Assembly (NCBI GenBank): GCA_900542155.1
Contig: UQMD01000013.1
Span: 1-63,467, forward strand
DNA length: 63,467 nt
Reading direction: 5' to 3'
From: an uncultured Collinsella sp.
GTDB lineage: Bacteria; Actinomycetota; Coriobacteriia; Coriobacteriales; Coriobacteriaceae
Shown: piece after piece, positions 33,310-42,401 of the stretch
Numbering within the stretch: the stretch's first letter is position 1
Layout: the number at the start of each line of letters is the position of its first letter
Translations under genes and position numbers: made by a program
Notes under the pieces: generated by a model
Database searches by the model: none
The model's input: only the letters and a program-made list of their open reading frames with translations
What the model was told of the DNA's origin: nothing

Positions 33310-33966
33310 CACGTCGTCGCGCCCTCGAACATCAATCGCCAGGCCATCGCCTTCGAGAGCACCGTGGGCGCACGCAAGGTCGACATCATGGCCGCGATGG
33401 TGCGCGACATCAACCCCGCCTGCCGCGTCATCGCGCGCGACGCCTTCGTGCTCGCCGAGAACCTCGAAGAGCTCATCGACACCTGCCTCGCCGCGACGGG
33501 CGGACGCCTCGACTACGTCATCGACGCCATCGACACCATCTCCACGAAGCTCGCCATCGCCGCGCTCGCCCAGCAGCGCGGCCTTCCCCTCATCAGCTCC
33601 ATGGGCGGGGCGAAGAAACTCCATCCCGAGTGCCTACGTTTCGCCGACGTGCACAAGACGGTGAACTGCCCGCTCGCGCGCATCATGCGCAAGGAGTGCC
33701 GTCGTCGCGGCATCCGCCATCTGCGTGTCCTGTACTCCTGCGAGGAGCCCGTGCGCATCTCGGCCGCACCCGGCGCGGCGCGCAGCGAGCGCACCGATCT
33801 GGGCACCGCGAGCTGGATGCCCCCCATTATGGGGCAGATGCTCGCGGGAGAAGTCCTGCGGTAGCTCTCGGGCGTCGGCGCGGACGACGACACCAACGCG
33901 GCGCTCGCCATGCACGACGCCGCACAAAAGGGCAAGCTGGCCGGACGCAAGGGCGGCAAGGCGTGA
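33310..33966 (+). pseudogene. tcdA: Truncated tRNA threonylcarbamoyladenosine dehydratase (TcdA/YgdL)
   Basis: An E1-like (ThiF/MoeB) protein that in other bacteria cyclises t6A37 of tRNA to ct6A. The fragment starts inside the nucleotide-binding fold (VVAPSNINRQAIAFESTVG) and keeps DYVIDAIDTISTK and ISSMGGAKKLHP, but the N-terminal GxGGxGS loop is missing and replaced by the IS3 remnant. A TAG at 33862-33864 interrupts the frame near the C-terminus; reading through gives LSGVGADDD... and ends at 33966. With both defects it is a pseudogene. Confidence 0.85.
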
Positions 33967-34825
33967 GGGCCGCTGCGCGCGAGGCGGGCGGGCGGGCGGA
34001 CGCTCCGTCCGAGGTGCGCGGGAACGCAAATCCTTCCGGCGAGGATGCGCCCCCGGCGGGGGCTATCGCCTCGTCGACATGCACTGCCACCTGAGCCACA
34101 TGGCGAACGGCCCAGAAGTCGCAGCCGCCGTACGGCAACGCGGTATCGCCCTGCTCGACGCCACGCTCGCACCGTCCGAGTACCCGGCAGCGTGCGAGCG
34201 CTTCGCCGCGGCACCCAACGTGCGTGTCGCTTCCGGGCTCCATCCCTGGCGCATCGAGGCGGGCCCTGCCGGCGAGAAGACGGCTGCGTGGGCGGCCGCC
34301 CAAGCCGCCGCCCACGAATTCGTGGGCGAAGTCGGGCTCGACTTCTCGCGCGCCCATGCATCGACGCGCGCGGCGCAGCTCTGCGCCTTCGACCGCATCG
34401 TGGCCGCCTGCGCCGCGCAGCCGCGCGCGGGCCGCGTCGTGTCCATCCATGCCGTGCACGCCGCCACAGAAGCGCTCGACATCCTCGAGCGCCACGGCCT
34501 CCCCGCGCACGCGACCTGCATCTTCCACTGGTTTTCGGGCAGCGGCGAGGACTTGAACCGCCTGCGCGCGCTCGGGTGCCTCGTCTCGGTCAACGAGTGC
34601 ATGCTCGCGACCAGGCGCGGGCGCGCCTACGCGCGCCAACTGCCGGAAGACGCACTGCTCTTGGAGACGGATGCGCCCGCATGGCTCGATGCCCCCTGCT
34701 CCGCCGCAGAGCTGGAAGCCTCGCTCGCCCACACGCTCTCCCTGCTCGCCGAGATCCGCGGCACCTCTACGCAAACGCTCGCCCCCGCTCTTGCGGAGAC
34801 GAGCGTGCGTCTCTTGCGATTGTAA
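33963..34825 (+). pseudogene. TatD-family metal-dependent hydrolase with a one-base frameshift
   Basis: A TatD-type TIM-barrel hydrolase (3'-5' exonuclease/DNase family) with metal-site segments DMHCHLSH, GLHPW, GEVGLDFSR, IHAVHA, FHWFSG and LETDAPAW. The natural start appears to be the GTG at 33963, overlapping the tcdA stop (GTGA). That frame gives VRAAAREAGGR...DAPPAG and then runs off. One extra G in the G5 run at about 34056-34061 would join it to YRLVDMHCHL. Without it, translation could only begin at the ATG at 34079, inside the first motif. It is either a recent frameshift or a sequencing error in a homopolymer. The downstream frame is intact to 34825. Confidence 0.8.
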
Positions 34826-34889
34826 TCAGCAGATGCGCGGGGCGGCGCATCGCGCAACTCGATTAACCGCCCCGCCGCAGTCCGGACGG

Positions 34890-35996
34890 TTAGACCACAT
34901 TGAACGTGAAGCGCGTGCCCGCACGCAGGCCGTCGAGCAGCATGAGCTCCGCGCCATCGATATACCCCACCACATTCGTCCGCCCGCTGTTTTCCATGGC
35001 CGCAAGCGCAATCTGAACCTCGCCGGCATACTGGCCGTAACCGTCGTTGTCCACGAGCACATCGCCCCGCCGGATATCGACCGTGTTGAAGGGAGCGACC
35101 TCCCCTTTCACCATCCGGCTCTCGACGGTGCGCACGAGATAGCCGTTTTGCTCGGGACGACACGACAGGCCGAGGCGCAGGCGCCGCTCAAGCTCCTTCG
35201 GCAAACCGGGAGCGCGATGCAAGGTGAACGCCATCGGGGCTGCGACGCCCGCAGCGATTGCCGCAAGCTCGCGCTCGCTCGCAAAGCAGTTGCCCACGAT
35301 GATGTCATCCACGCAGCCGAGTTGCACGAGGTGACGGGCCTGCACGGCGGCGGGCAGATCGCGATGCATCTCAAGCGTAGGCAAACCGTCGCATGCCGGC
35401 CACGGGCCGAAGGCCTCCGGCTCCTGCGATGACACGAATGCCTGGAGTGGAAGCCCGCGCTCCTTCCACCGACGCGAGCAGGTCAGAAAATACTCGAGCG
35501 TCAGACCCGTGTAGCGATGCGGATAGTAGTTATGGCAGCCTACGATGCGCGCCGGCTCCCCACCGCTCGCGAGCAGCGCCCCGATGTGGTCGCACGCGTT
35601 TGCCGAGGCGTTGAGGCACACCCCGATGCCCGCCTCGTTGCGCGTGAGAAACGCCTCCTCCATCTCGGAGAGACCGAGATCGAGACGCATGACATCGCAG
35701 CCTATCTCCTGGAGAAATCCCAGATCGAGCTTGCCGCGCAAAACGCTCGCATTCACGCCGAATCGCGCAAGCACCGAAGGGTTCACGTCGCAGAACACCT
35801 CGAAGCCGAGCGCATGCGCCTCGTCGGTCAAAGCCCGGTAACGTGCCGTGACTTCATCGCGTTCATCGCGGACGCCGAGCAGCGCCACGAACAGCACGCG
35901 ATAGCCGTGACGGGCGGCGAGGCGCAGGTATTCTCGGCACGCCTCGGCAGAGGCGAATTCCGGGTAGAGGGAAATGCCCAACCGCACCTCACGCAT
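34890..35996 (-). CDS. DUF871/MupG-like TIM-barrel glycosidase
   Basis: A 368-aa protein of the DUF871 family; the characterised member MupG of Staphylococcus aureus is a 6-phospho-N-acetylmuramidase acting on imported, phosphorylated MurNAc-GlcNAc. The N-terminal TIM barrel (about 1-240) begins LGISLYPEFAS and includes MRLDLGL and CHNYYPHRYTGL. The C-terminal beta domain (about 250-368) has NGYLVRTVESRMVKGEVAPFNTV and RRGDVLVDNDGYGQYAGE. Its start overlaps the end of the GH1 gene by 8 bases, tying it to the PTS operon. The sugar could be a MurNAc disaccharide or another phospho-disaccharide. Confidence 0.82.
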   Translation of the reverse strand: MREVRLGISLYPEFASAEACREYLRLAARHGYRVLFVALLGVRDERDEVTARYRALTDEAHALGFEVFCDVNPSVLARFGVNASVLRGKLDLGFLQEIGCDVMRLDLGLSEMEEAFLTRNEAGIGVCLNASANACDHIGALLASGGEPARIVGCHNYYPHRYTGLTLEYFLTCSRRWKERGLPLQAFVSSQEPEAFGPWPACDGLPTLEMHRDLPAAVQARHLVQLGCVDDIIVGNCFASERELAAIAAGVAAPMAFTLHRAPGLPKELERRLRLGLSCRPEQNGYLVRTVESRMVKGEVAPFNTVDIRRGDVLVDNDGYGQYAGEVQIALAAMENSGRTNVVGYIDGAELMLLDGLRAGTRFTFNVV

Positions 35997-37449
35997 GGGA
36001 GACCTCCCCGCCGAGATCCTCGCCGTTCGTCTCGATCACGCGCTGGTACCAATAGAACGAGTCCTTGCGGCTGCGCTCGAAGGTGCCCGTTCCGTCATCG
36101 TGGCGATCGACGTAGATGAAACCGTAGCGCTTCGCGAACTCGCCGGTCGAGGCGCTCACCAAGTCGATGGGGCCCCACGAGGTGTAACCCATGAGGTCGA
36201 CGCCGTCGGCCACCGCCTCGGCCATCTGCTCGATGTGCTGGCGCAAATACTCGATGCGGTACGGGTCGTGGATGGAACCGTCCTCCTCGACCGTATCGTA
36301 GGCACCCAAGCCGTTCTCCACGAGCATGACGGGCTTCTGATAGCGATCCCAGATGGCATTCAGCGACCAGCGCAGGCCCACCGGATCGACCTGCCAACCC
36401 CAGTCGCTCGTCTTGAGGTAGGGATTCTTTGCGCCGAAGGCGAAGTTGCCGCCCGTCGTCTCGAGCTTCTCGGGATGCGCGGAGAGGCAGACCGACATGT
36501 AGTAGCTGAACGTGACGAAGTCGACCGTGCCGCGCGCGAGCGTCTCGGCGTCGTCCGGCTCCATCGCGACCTCGATGCCCTTCTCGGCAAAGTGGCGCCT
36601 CATGTAGCTGGGATAGTATCCTCGCACCTGAACATCGGAGCAGAACCAATTGGCCACGCGCATGCGCTGCTGCACGAGCACCGCGTCATCGGGATCGCAG
36701 GTATAGGGGTACATGAGCGCAAACGAGGACATGCAGCCGATGCGGTACTCGGGATAGCGCTCGTGGGCCAGAGCCGTCACGCGCGCGGCAGCGACGAGCA
36801 TATGGTGCAGCGCTTGGAAGCGCTCGGCGGGGTTATCGGGCAGGCCGCTGATGGGCCCCTCGTACCCGCGGACGGTGCTCAAGTTGAGCACGGCCCCGCC
36901 GCGACCGATGCCCGTATTCATCTCGTTCAGCGTGAGCCAGTAGCGCACCTTGCCCCGATAGCGCTCGAACACGCAGGCGCAAAAGCGCTCGAAGCACGCG
37001 ATGAGCTCATGGCCGGCCCAGCCGTTGTACTTGCTCGCCAGCGCATAGGGCATCTCATAATGGCTGAGCGTCACGATGGGCTCGATGCCGTGCTCGCGGC
37101 AGCAGTCGAACACGCGATCATAGAACGCCAGACCGAGCTCGTTGGGCTCCGCCTCCTCCCCCGTAGGGAAGACGCGCGTCCACGCAATCGAGAGCCGCAA
37201 CGCCTTGAAGCCCATCTCCGCGAGCATCGCGATGTCCTCGCGATAGCGATGGTAGAAATCGCACGCCTCGTGGCTCGGATAGAACGTGTCCGGCTCAAGG
37301 GTCGGCGTGATGCGCTTGTCGACCTTATGCGAACCGGCCGTGCACACGTCAGGCACCGAGACGCCCTTGCCGTCCACATCCCATGCGCCCTCGATCTGAT
37401 TGGCCGAGATGGCGCCGCCCCACAAGAATCCATCGGGAAATCTACCCAT
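35989..37449 (-). CDS. 6-phospho-beta-glucosidase, glycoside hydrolase family 1
   Basis: A 486-aa GH1 enzyme that would split phosphorylated beta-glucosides brought in by the PTS. The N-terminal signature FPDGFLWGGAISANQIEGAW is followed by the acid/base segment YWLTLNEMNTG and the nucleophile segment PVMLVENGLGAYD; both glutamates are present. The C-terminus carries KRYGFIYVDRHDDGTGTFERSRKDSFYWYQ, the phosphate-binding region of phospho-glucosidases. ATG at 37449 has GGAGG upstream. It lies between the EIIC gene and the MupG-like gene. A dead relative is at 62474-62777. Confidence 0.92.
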   Translation of the reverse strand: MGRFPDGFLWGGAISANQIEGAWDVDGKGVSVPDVCTAGSHKVDKRITPTLEPDTFYPSHEACDFYHRYREDIAMLAEMGFKALRLSIAWTRVFPTGEEAEPNELGLAFYDRVFDCCREHGIEPIVTLSHYEMPYALASKYNGWAGHELIACFERFCACVFERYRGKVRYWLTLNEMNTGIGRGGAVLNLSTVRGYEGPISGLPDNPAERFQALHHMLVAAARVTALAHERYPEYRIGCMSSFALMYPYTCDPDDAVLVQQRMRVANWFCSDVQVRGYYPSYMRRHFAEKGIEVAMEPDDAETLARGTVDFVTFSYYMSVCLSAHPEKLETTGGNFAFGAKNPYLKTSDWGWQVDPVGLRWSLNAIWDRYQKPVMLVENGLGAYDTVEEDGSIHDPYRIEYLRQHIEQMAEAVADGVDLMGYTSWGPIDLVSASTGEFAKRYGFIYVDRHDDGTGTFERSRKDSFYWYQRVIETNGEDLGGEVSHA

Positions 37450-37554
37450 GGAACACCTCCAAATACAACGAGGGGCGAGACTCGAAGAGCCGCGCCCCAA
37501 TCACAAGTCACCCGCAGAGAGCGGGGCACATGCGCACATGCGCCAAGATGGTCC

Positions 37555-38859
37555 CTACGCTTCGGAAGCGGCCTTCTCGGCAGCCTCCTTCTCGCACAGC
37601 TGATGGTCATACACCTTCACGAACGGCAGGTAGACCAAGAAGGCGATGACGAAGGCCATAGGGGCAATGAAGAGGTTCTGCCACGCAAGGGAGGGCATGA
37701 AGCTCTGCATGATGATCGGCAGCTGCGTCATGATGAGCAGGTGGCCGGGCTGGAAGAAATCGAGCGAGTAGCCGATATAGGCAAAGAACATGATGATCAT
37801 GGGGTTCAGGATAAACGGGATGGCCATGATGGGGTTATAGATGATGGGAGTACCGAACGCCATGGGCTCGGAGATGTTGAACACCGCAGGAACGATACCG
37901 GCCTTGCCCACAGCGCGAAGCTGCTCGGACTTGGAACGCATGCAAAGCACGGCGAGCGGCAGCACGTTGCCGCTACCACCGCAGCAAGACATGACGCCAT
38001 ACAGGGCGATCGGAGCGAACATGGCAGCCTGGCCGGAGGCGACGAGCTCGGCGTTCTGGGTGTAGAACTGGATCATGGGGGCCATGATGACCGGAGAGAG
38101 CACCATCGCGCCGTGGATGCCGAGACTCCAGAGCAGCTGGCACACAAACGCGAGTACGAACATGCCGGGCACCGACATGAGGGGCGTCAGCGGGATGGAC
38201 AGGATACCGGCGATGGCGCCCGGGAGCACGACGCCGATGGTCATCTGGGCAAGTGTGTTGAGACCATGCCAGAGCAGGATGCAGATGACGAGCGGCACGA
38301 GGGTCGCGAAAGCGTCCGAAAGGAACTGCGGAACCGCGTCGGGCATCTTGAGGCTCACGTGATGCTTCTGGCAGAAATCGATGATCTTGACCGAAACCAG
38401 CGGGATGATGAGCGCGGTGAAGAGACCGGTGCCGCCAAGGTAGGTGGTGGCGAGCACTCTCATGGTCGAGCCATCCTGCAGGGTGACACTCTGAACGGGA
38501 GCACACACGAGCAGGAAGAGAATCATGGTGACGATGCCGTTCGCCAGCGCGCCCTCCATCTCCAAGTTCTTGGAGTAGATGTAGCCCACGGCGAAGCCCA
38601 CGACGACGCCCAGGATGCCCATGGTCATGTTATAGGGCGTGGTGAGCCACATATAGGCGGCGTCGGTCGTCTCGAGCACGCCTACGATATCCAGCAGCGT
38701 GGCGACGACGGTGAAGATGGCGCCGGCGAGGATGACCGCCATGGCCGCCATCATGCCACCGCTGATGGCGGACAGGGCCTTGTTGGCCTGGAGCTTGCCG
38801 CCCCATTCCTGCAGCTTCATCATCACTGGGGATTGATACAGGTTGTCAAGTTTGGACAT
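37555..38859 (-). CDS. PTS EIIC component, lactose/cellobiose family
   Basis: A 434-aa membrane permease domain of the Lac/Cel PTS family (CelB/ChbC), with about ten helices. It forms the sugar channel that works with EIIB and EIIA encoded just upstream. Typical segments are FNISEPMAFGTPIIYNP, near the substrate site, and PFILNPMIIMFFAYIGY. It begins 34 bases after EIIB in the same operon. Length is standard. Substrate class (beta-glucoside-type disaccharide) follows from family and from the GH1 neighbour. Confidence 0.93.
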   Translation of the reverse strand: MSKLDNLYQSPVMMKLQEWGGKLQANKALSAISGGMMAAMAVILAGAIFTVVATLLDIVGVLETTDAAYMWLTTPYNMTMGILGVVVGFAVGYIYSKNLEMEGALANGIVTMILFLLVCAPVQSVTLQDGSTMRVLATTYLGGTGLFTALIIPLVSVKIIDFCQKHHVSLKMPDAVPQFLSDAFATLVPLVICILLWHGLNTLAQMTIGVVLPGAIAGILSIPLTPLMSVPGMFVLAFVCQLLWSLGIHGAMVLSPVIMAPMIQFYTQNAELVASGQAAMFAPIALYGVMSCCGGSGNVLPLAVLCMRSKSEQLRAVGKAGIVPAVFNISEPMAFGTPIIYNPIMAIPFILNPMIIMFFAYIGYSLDFFQPGHLLIMTQLPIIMQSFMPSLAWQNLFIAPMAFVIAFLVYLPFVKVYDHQLCEKEAAEKAASEA

Positions 38860-38893
38860 TGGTGTTCCGTTTCTCTTCGATCGAGACGGGTAT

Positions 38894-39190
38894 CTAGCCC
38901 TGGACGAGAGACTCGACGAGCTTCATGATATTGGCGCAGTTGCCCGTGCCGTAATCGGTCGGCGGAATGACGGCGACCGGCATGCCGGACTCGGCGGCGA
39001 TGTTGTCCTTCTGATAGGAAATCTGCGGACCCATGAGGATGCAGTCATACTCATGGCAGACCGTCTTGTACGTGTTGACGCTCTGGGCGGCGATGCTGAA
39101 ATTGATCCCCTGCTCAGCGGCATACTTCTCAAGCTTCTTCATGAGAATGCTCGTGGACATCCCCATGGCGCAAACCAGCAATACCTTCAT
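38894..39190 (-). CDS. PTS EIIB component, lactose/cellobiose family
   Basis: A 98-aa cytoplasmic EIIB with the phosphorylated cysteine C7 in LLVCAMGMSTS. It takes phosphate from the EIIA gene product and passes it to the sugar during transport by EIIC. Length and the conserved GPQISYQ and the C-terminal Y-G-N region are typical of CelA/ChbB. It lies between the EIIA and EIIC genes. Confidence 0.93.
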   Translation of the reverse strand: MKVLLVCAMGMSTSILMKKLEKYAAEQGINFSIAAQSVNTYKTVCHEYDCILMGPQISYQKDNIAAESGMPVAVIPPTDYGTGNCANIMKLVESLVQG

Positions 39191-39261
39191 TGTTTTGATT
39201 CTCCTTGCATAACGGTCGTATCAACAAAGACGGCGGCCTTGAGCGCGCCATCCCGCCCGCA

Positions 39262-39597
39262 TTACTCGGCGCGCGTCGCGTCGAGCTCGCGATACACATT
39301 CACGATCTCCTCGACCAGCTCCTGCGCGAGCATCGAGGTCATGAGATGGTCCTGGGCGTGCACGAGCATCACGTCGACGACGGTATGGTCGCCCGAAGCC
39401 TCCTTGGAAAGAAGCTGGGTCTGCACGTGATGGGCCTCGAGCGCGGCCTCCTTGCTCTGCTCGAGCAGGGCCTTCGCCGCCTCGAAATCATGCTCCTTGG
39501 CCTTCTTCAGCGCCTCGAAGGCGAGGCTGCGCGCCTGACCCGCCGAAGCGATGATGCCGAAGGAGATCATCTCGGTGCTCTGTTCCTCCTCTGCCAT
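39262..39597 (-). CDS. PTS EIIA component, lactose/cellobiose family
   Basis: A 111-aa helical EIIA of the LacF/ChbA type. H80 in VMLVHAQDHLMTSML is the expected phosphorylation site. The N-terminal ISFGIIASAGQARSLAFEAL is family-typical. The ATG at 39597 has GAGGGAGG upstream; earlier in-frame codons lack a ribosome site. First structural gene after the regulator. Confidence 0.92.
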   Translation of the reverse strand: MAEEEQSTEMISFGIIASAGQARSLAFEALKKAKEHDFEAAKALLEQSKEAALEAHHVQTQLLSKEASGDHTVVDVMLVHAQDHLMTSMLAQELVEEIVNVYRELDATRAE

Positions 39598-39648
39598 GGT
39601 TTTCACCTCCCTCTCGGTTTGCAAATATCTCAATGGAAAACGTATGGG

Positions 39649-41595
39649 CTATCGTGCGGAGCACGACTCGATGGGATCGACCAACTCGATGAGCGTCTGC
39701 CAAGAGCGCTCGGAAAGCAGGCGGTCGATGAACGCCTCGCTCAAAACCAGCTCAGACATCGCCGAGAAGAAGCCCTCGGAGACGTCGGTCGCATCGCGGG
39801 CGATTGAGACGAGGAACACCGCCTGCACCTCGCGACCTCCCCAGATGATGGGTTCGTCGGTGAGGGCGAGGGCCACGAAGCTCTGCGTGCTCGCCGCTTC
39901 GAGCGGGTGCGGCATGGCGACCCGGTTGCCGAATGCCGTCGGAGCCGTCTGCTCGCGGCGATACACCAAATCGAGGAAATCGGGCGAAAGGTCGTAGACG
40001 CGCGAGGCCTTGCCGACCAGCAGCTCGATTGCCTCCTCGGGCGTCGAGCACGACGCATGCGGCAGAAAAAGCTCCTCGCAGAACAGCGGGCGGGCATCCG
40101 ACCGCCGCGAATCGGAAAGCAGGATTTCACGCACGTCGCTCACCTCTGCCGCGTCCAGAAAATAGCCCACTTGGCGTACCGGGACCGGCACCTCCTCGGC
40201 AAGCGGAACCGTCGTGAACACATAGTCGATGCGCGAGAAGTCGACGAAGCGCACGTGGGCGGCATCGCATGTCTCGATATGCTCGACGTACGAACCGAAC
40301 TCCTGACGATAGCGGTGCTCCAGCAGCCGGGCGCTGCCCGAGCCCGAGGCACAGACCACCAGAATGCGTTTCTTGGGGGCATCGGTCTTTTGGCGCTCGA
40401 GCGCCAAGGCGAAGGAGAGAGCGATGTAGCCAATCTCTTCCTCGGAAAGCTCAGCTTCATAATGCGCCGCCAACGAGGAGCCCGCCTCGACGGCCATGGA
40501 ATAGGCAAGCGGAAAACGCGACTTGATGTCCCCCAAGATGGGATTATCGAGATGCAGATGGTGATGCAAGCGCACCTCGAGCGGCACGAGATGGCGCGCG
40601 AGATTCATGCGCAGCTCCAAATCGTGCCTCAAGTCGAATCGGAACGTGCGCCACACCGCGTCGAGCATGCCCGTCACGACATCCCACACCTCATCCGAGA
40701 TGACAAGCCCCGCCTCCTGATCATCCCCGGCATCGAAATCCCCGAGCAGGCGCTTGCCCGCCAGATGGATGGCGATATAGGCGACCTCCTCGTCGGGCAA
40801 AACGACGCCGGTGCGTGCGCCGATGGCATCGGAGATGCGCCGGGCAATCGGGAAACTCGGGGACTTCCGAATCTCGGTGAGCTGCTCGCCCTCCATGGGC
40901 ACATAGCAACCTTCGCGTATCCGCAACAAAGCGATGACGATATGCGTGATGAGGTTGCGGTAGGCGACCGAGTTGATGGCGAAGCGTTCCTCGGTCGTCA
41001 CGTCGTCGACGCAATCGGAAACCACGTCGAACAGCGCACGATACGCCTCGGCGTCGACCGAGAGGCGCGCCGCGCCCTTCAGCTCATCCGAGCCCTCCAT
41101 GGCGAGGCTCGCGAGGCACAGACGCTTGGCCATCTCGGATCCGATGACCTTGATGCCATGATGGCTGCGCCTGTCGATGGCGAGGCCAAACTGCGCCAAG
41201 CGCTCCTCGACCTGTTTCAAATCGTTCGATATGCTCGTCCGGGATACATAAAGGACGCTCGCCAGTGTGTCGATGGCGATGTAATCACTGCGCGAGAGCA
41301 AATCGTTGAGGAGATAGGAGACGCGGGCCTCGGCCGTCTGGGGCAACGACGCACGCCGCTGCTTGCGCGCCTGCTCGAATATCGCATCAAGCGCCTGCTC
41401 GTCGGCGACGGAAACGGTATAGCCCCGCCCGCGCGCAAGGTCGATAGACGCGACGCCCTCAAGGCTGCGATTGACCGCCTGCACATGGTTGCGCACGGTA
41501 CGAACGCTCACGCCGAACGCCTCGGCAAGCTCAGCGGGCTTGATGCCCTCGTGCTCCATGATGTGGAGCGCAAATCGCGCCAGCTGCACGTCCAT
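39649..41595 (-). CDS. PRD-containing PTS-regulated transcriptional activator (LicR/MtlR type)
   Basis: A 648-aa multidomain activator. N-terminal winged helices (about 1-160) include GVSVRTVRNHVQAVN and LASVLYVSRTSISNDLKQ. PRD1 (about 175-285) carries NLITHIVIALL and VAYIAIHLAGK. PRD2 (about 295-400) has NLARHLVPLE, but its second usual histidine is serine (IGYIALSFALALE). An EIIB-like domain (VVCASGSGSARL, about 410) and a fructose-type EIIA domain (about 500-645, FGNRVAMPHPLE) follow. Phosphorylation by the PTS tunes activity. The gene is 51 bases upstream of the EIIA gene and probably controls the operon. Start has GAGGAGG. Confidence 0.9.
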   Translation of the reverse strand: MDVQLARFALHIMEHEGIKPAELAEAFGVSVRTVRNHVQAVNRSLEGVASIDLARGRGYTVSVADEQALDAIFEQARKQRRASLPQTAEARVSYLLNDLLSRSDYIAIDTLASVLYVSRTSISNDLKQVEERLAQFGLAIDRRSHHGIKVIGSEMAKRLCLASLAMEGSDELKGAARLSVDAEAYRALFDVVSDCVDDVTTEERFAINSVAYRNLITHIVIALLRIREGCYVPMEGEQLTEIRKSPSFPIARRISDAIGARTGVVLPDEEVAYIAIHLAGKRLLGDFDAGDDQEAGLVISDEVWDVVTGMLDAVWRTFRFDLRHDLELRMNLARHLVPLEVRLHHHLHLDNPILGDIKSRFPLAYSMAVEAGSSLAAHYEAELSEEEIGYIALSFALALERQKTDAPKKRILVVCASGSGSARLLEHRYRQEFGSYVEHIETCDAAHVRFVDFSRIDYVFTTVPLAEEVPVPVRQVGYFLDAAEVSDVREILLSDSRRSDARPLFCEELFLPHASCSTPEEAIELLVGKASRVYDLSPDFLDLVYRREQTAPTAFGNRVAMPHPLEAASTQSFVALALTDEPIIWGGREVQAVFLVSIARDATDVSEGFFSAMSELVLSEAFIDRLLSERSWQTLIELVDPIESCSAR

Positions 41596-41619
41596 CGGCT
41601 TTGACCTCCTCTCGCCTAG

Positions 41620-42033
41620 CTATGGTACCAGCGGCGATGGGACGGGTTCCATACCCGGCTTTTCCCTTCCGAGAAGGAAAGCGTTTGCCGAAAACGAGCG
41701 CGCGGCGTGCGTGTGGCGCTCGCCGCGCTCTTTGAGACCCGCCAAGACCTCGTGCACGCCGGGATTCATCATTGCGGCGTAATCGACCTCGCGCCCGTTC
41801 TTCCAATCCCGATAGATGCGCAGGGCCTCGTCCGGCGTCACCACGCGCCCGATGCGGCCCAACCAGTCGACGAGGGAGCGCTGGAACGACTGGAACGAGA
41901 CGCCCACGGTCGCCAACAGCTCCTCGTCGGTCACCTCGATGCCGAATTCCTCGAAGAACTCGCGCTGCTCGATCTGGTAATACGCCTCGGTATCGACGAT
42001 GACGCCGTCCATATCGAAGATGACAGCTTTGAA
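41620..42033 (-). pseudogene. Truncated HAD-family (beta-phosphoglucomutase-like) gene
   Basis: The N-terminal third of a beta-phosphoglucomutase-like HAD protein. It reads FKAVIFDMDGVIVDTEAYY (motif I) and the helical cap, then similarity ends near 41721 after VLAGLKERG, where motif II would follow. The remaining 32 codons to 41620 look unrelated and contain a GAGCGC hairpin followed by TTTTC. There is AAGGAG upstream but no start codon in the right place; the first ATG (42012) is inside motif I. Hence a dead fragment, lying between a GntR remnant and the PRD regulator. Confidence 0.75.
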
Positions 42034-42113
42034 GGGAAGGCTCCTTGGACCATGATGATGGTTCTCCTGAATCCACTCGTGCGCCGCAACGGCGAAGGGC
42101 GCCCTTCGCGACG

Positions 42114-42330
42114 CTACATCGAAAAGGTGTATCGCGACCCGATGATATATTGCTGCCCCACGTACAGCGGCTTGTTGAATTGATCGCGATACCTGCCCCT
42201 CAGATTGAAGAGGGGCTCGGCGAGAGGGACCTCGAGCAGTTTCGCGAGCTCGTCATTTGCCAGTTGGATACCAAGCGACTGCTCGCTGCCGCGAAACGCG
42301 CGACGATCCGTCCGCTCGCGAATCGCCGCC
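42114..42330 (-). pseudogene. Remnant of a GntR-family regulator (UTRA domain end)
   Basis: No intact gene is present, but the minus strand from about 42330 to a TAG at 42114 reads as the last 70 residues of a UTRA effector domain: LGIQLANDELAKLLEVPLAE, then PLFNLRGRYRD, FNKPLYVGQQYIIGSRYTFSM. The helix-turn-helix is gone. GntR/UTRA regulators often control sugar-PTS operons, so this is probably an ancestral regulator of the operon downstream, later replaced by the PRD activator. Confidence 0.65.
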
Positions 42331-42401
42331 GTTTATGTTGCAGCTGGCGCTTCGTGCAACATTGAGGGCATATTGCTACCCTGTTTGATGTTGAACAGCC
42401 A

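Noticed and set aside
35974..38928. A 984-codon plus-strand frame
   Set aside because: Antisense of the GH1 and EIIC genes; composition is that of reverse-read high-GC coding DNA.
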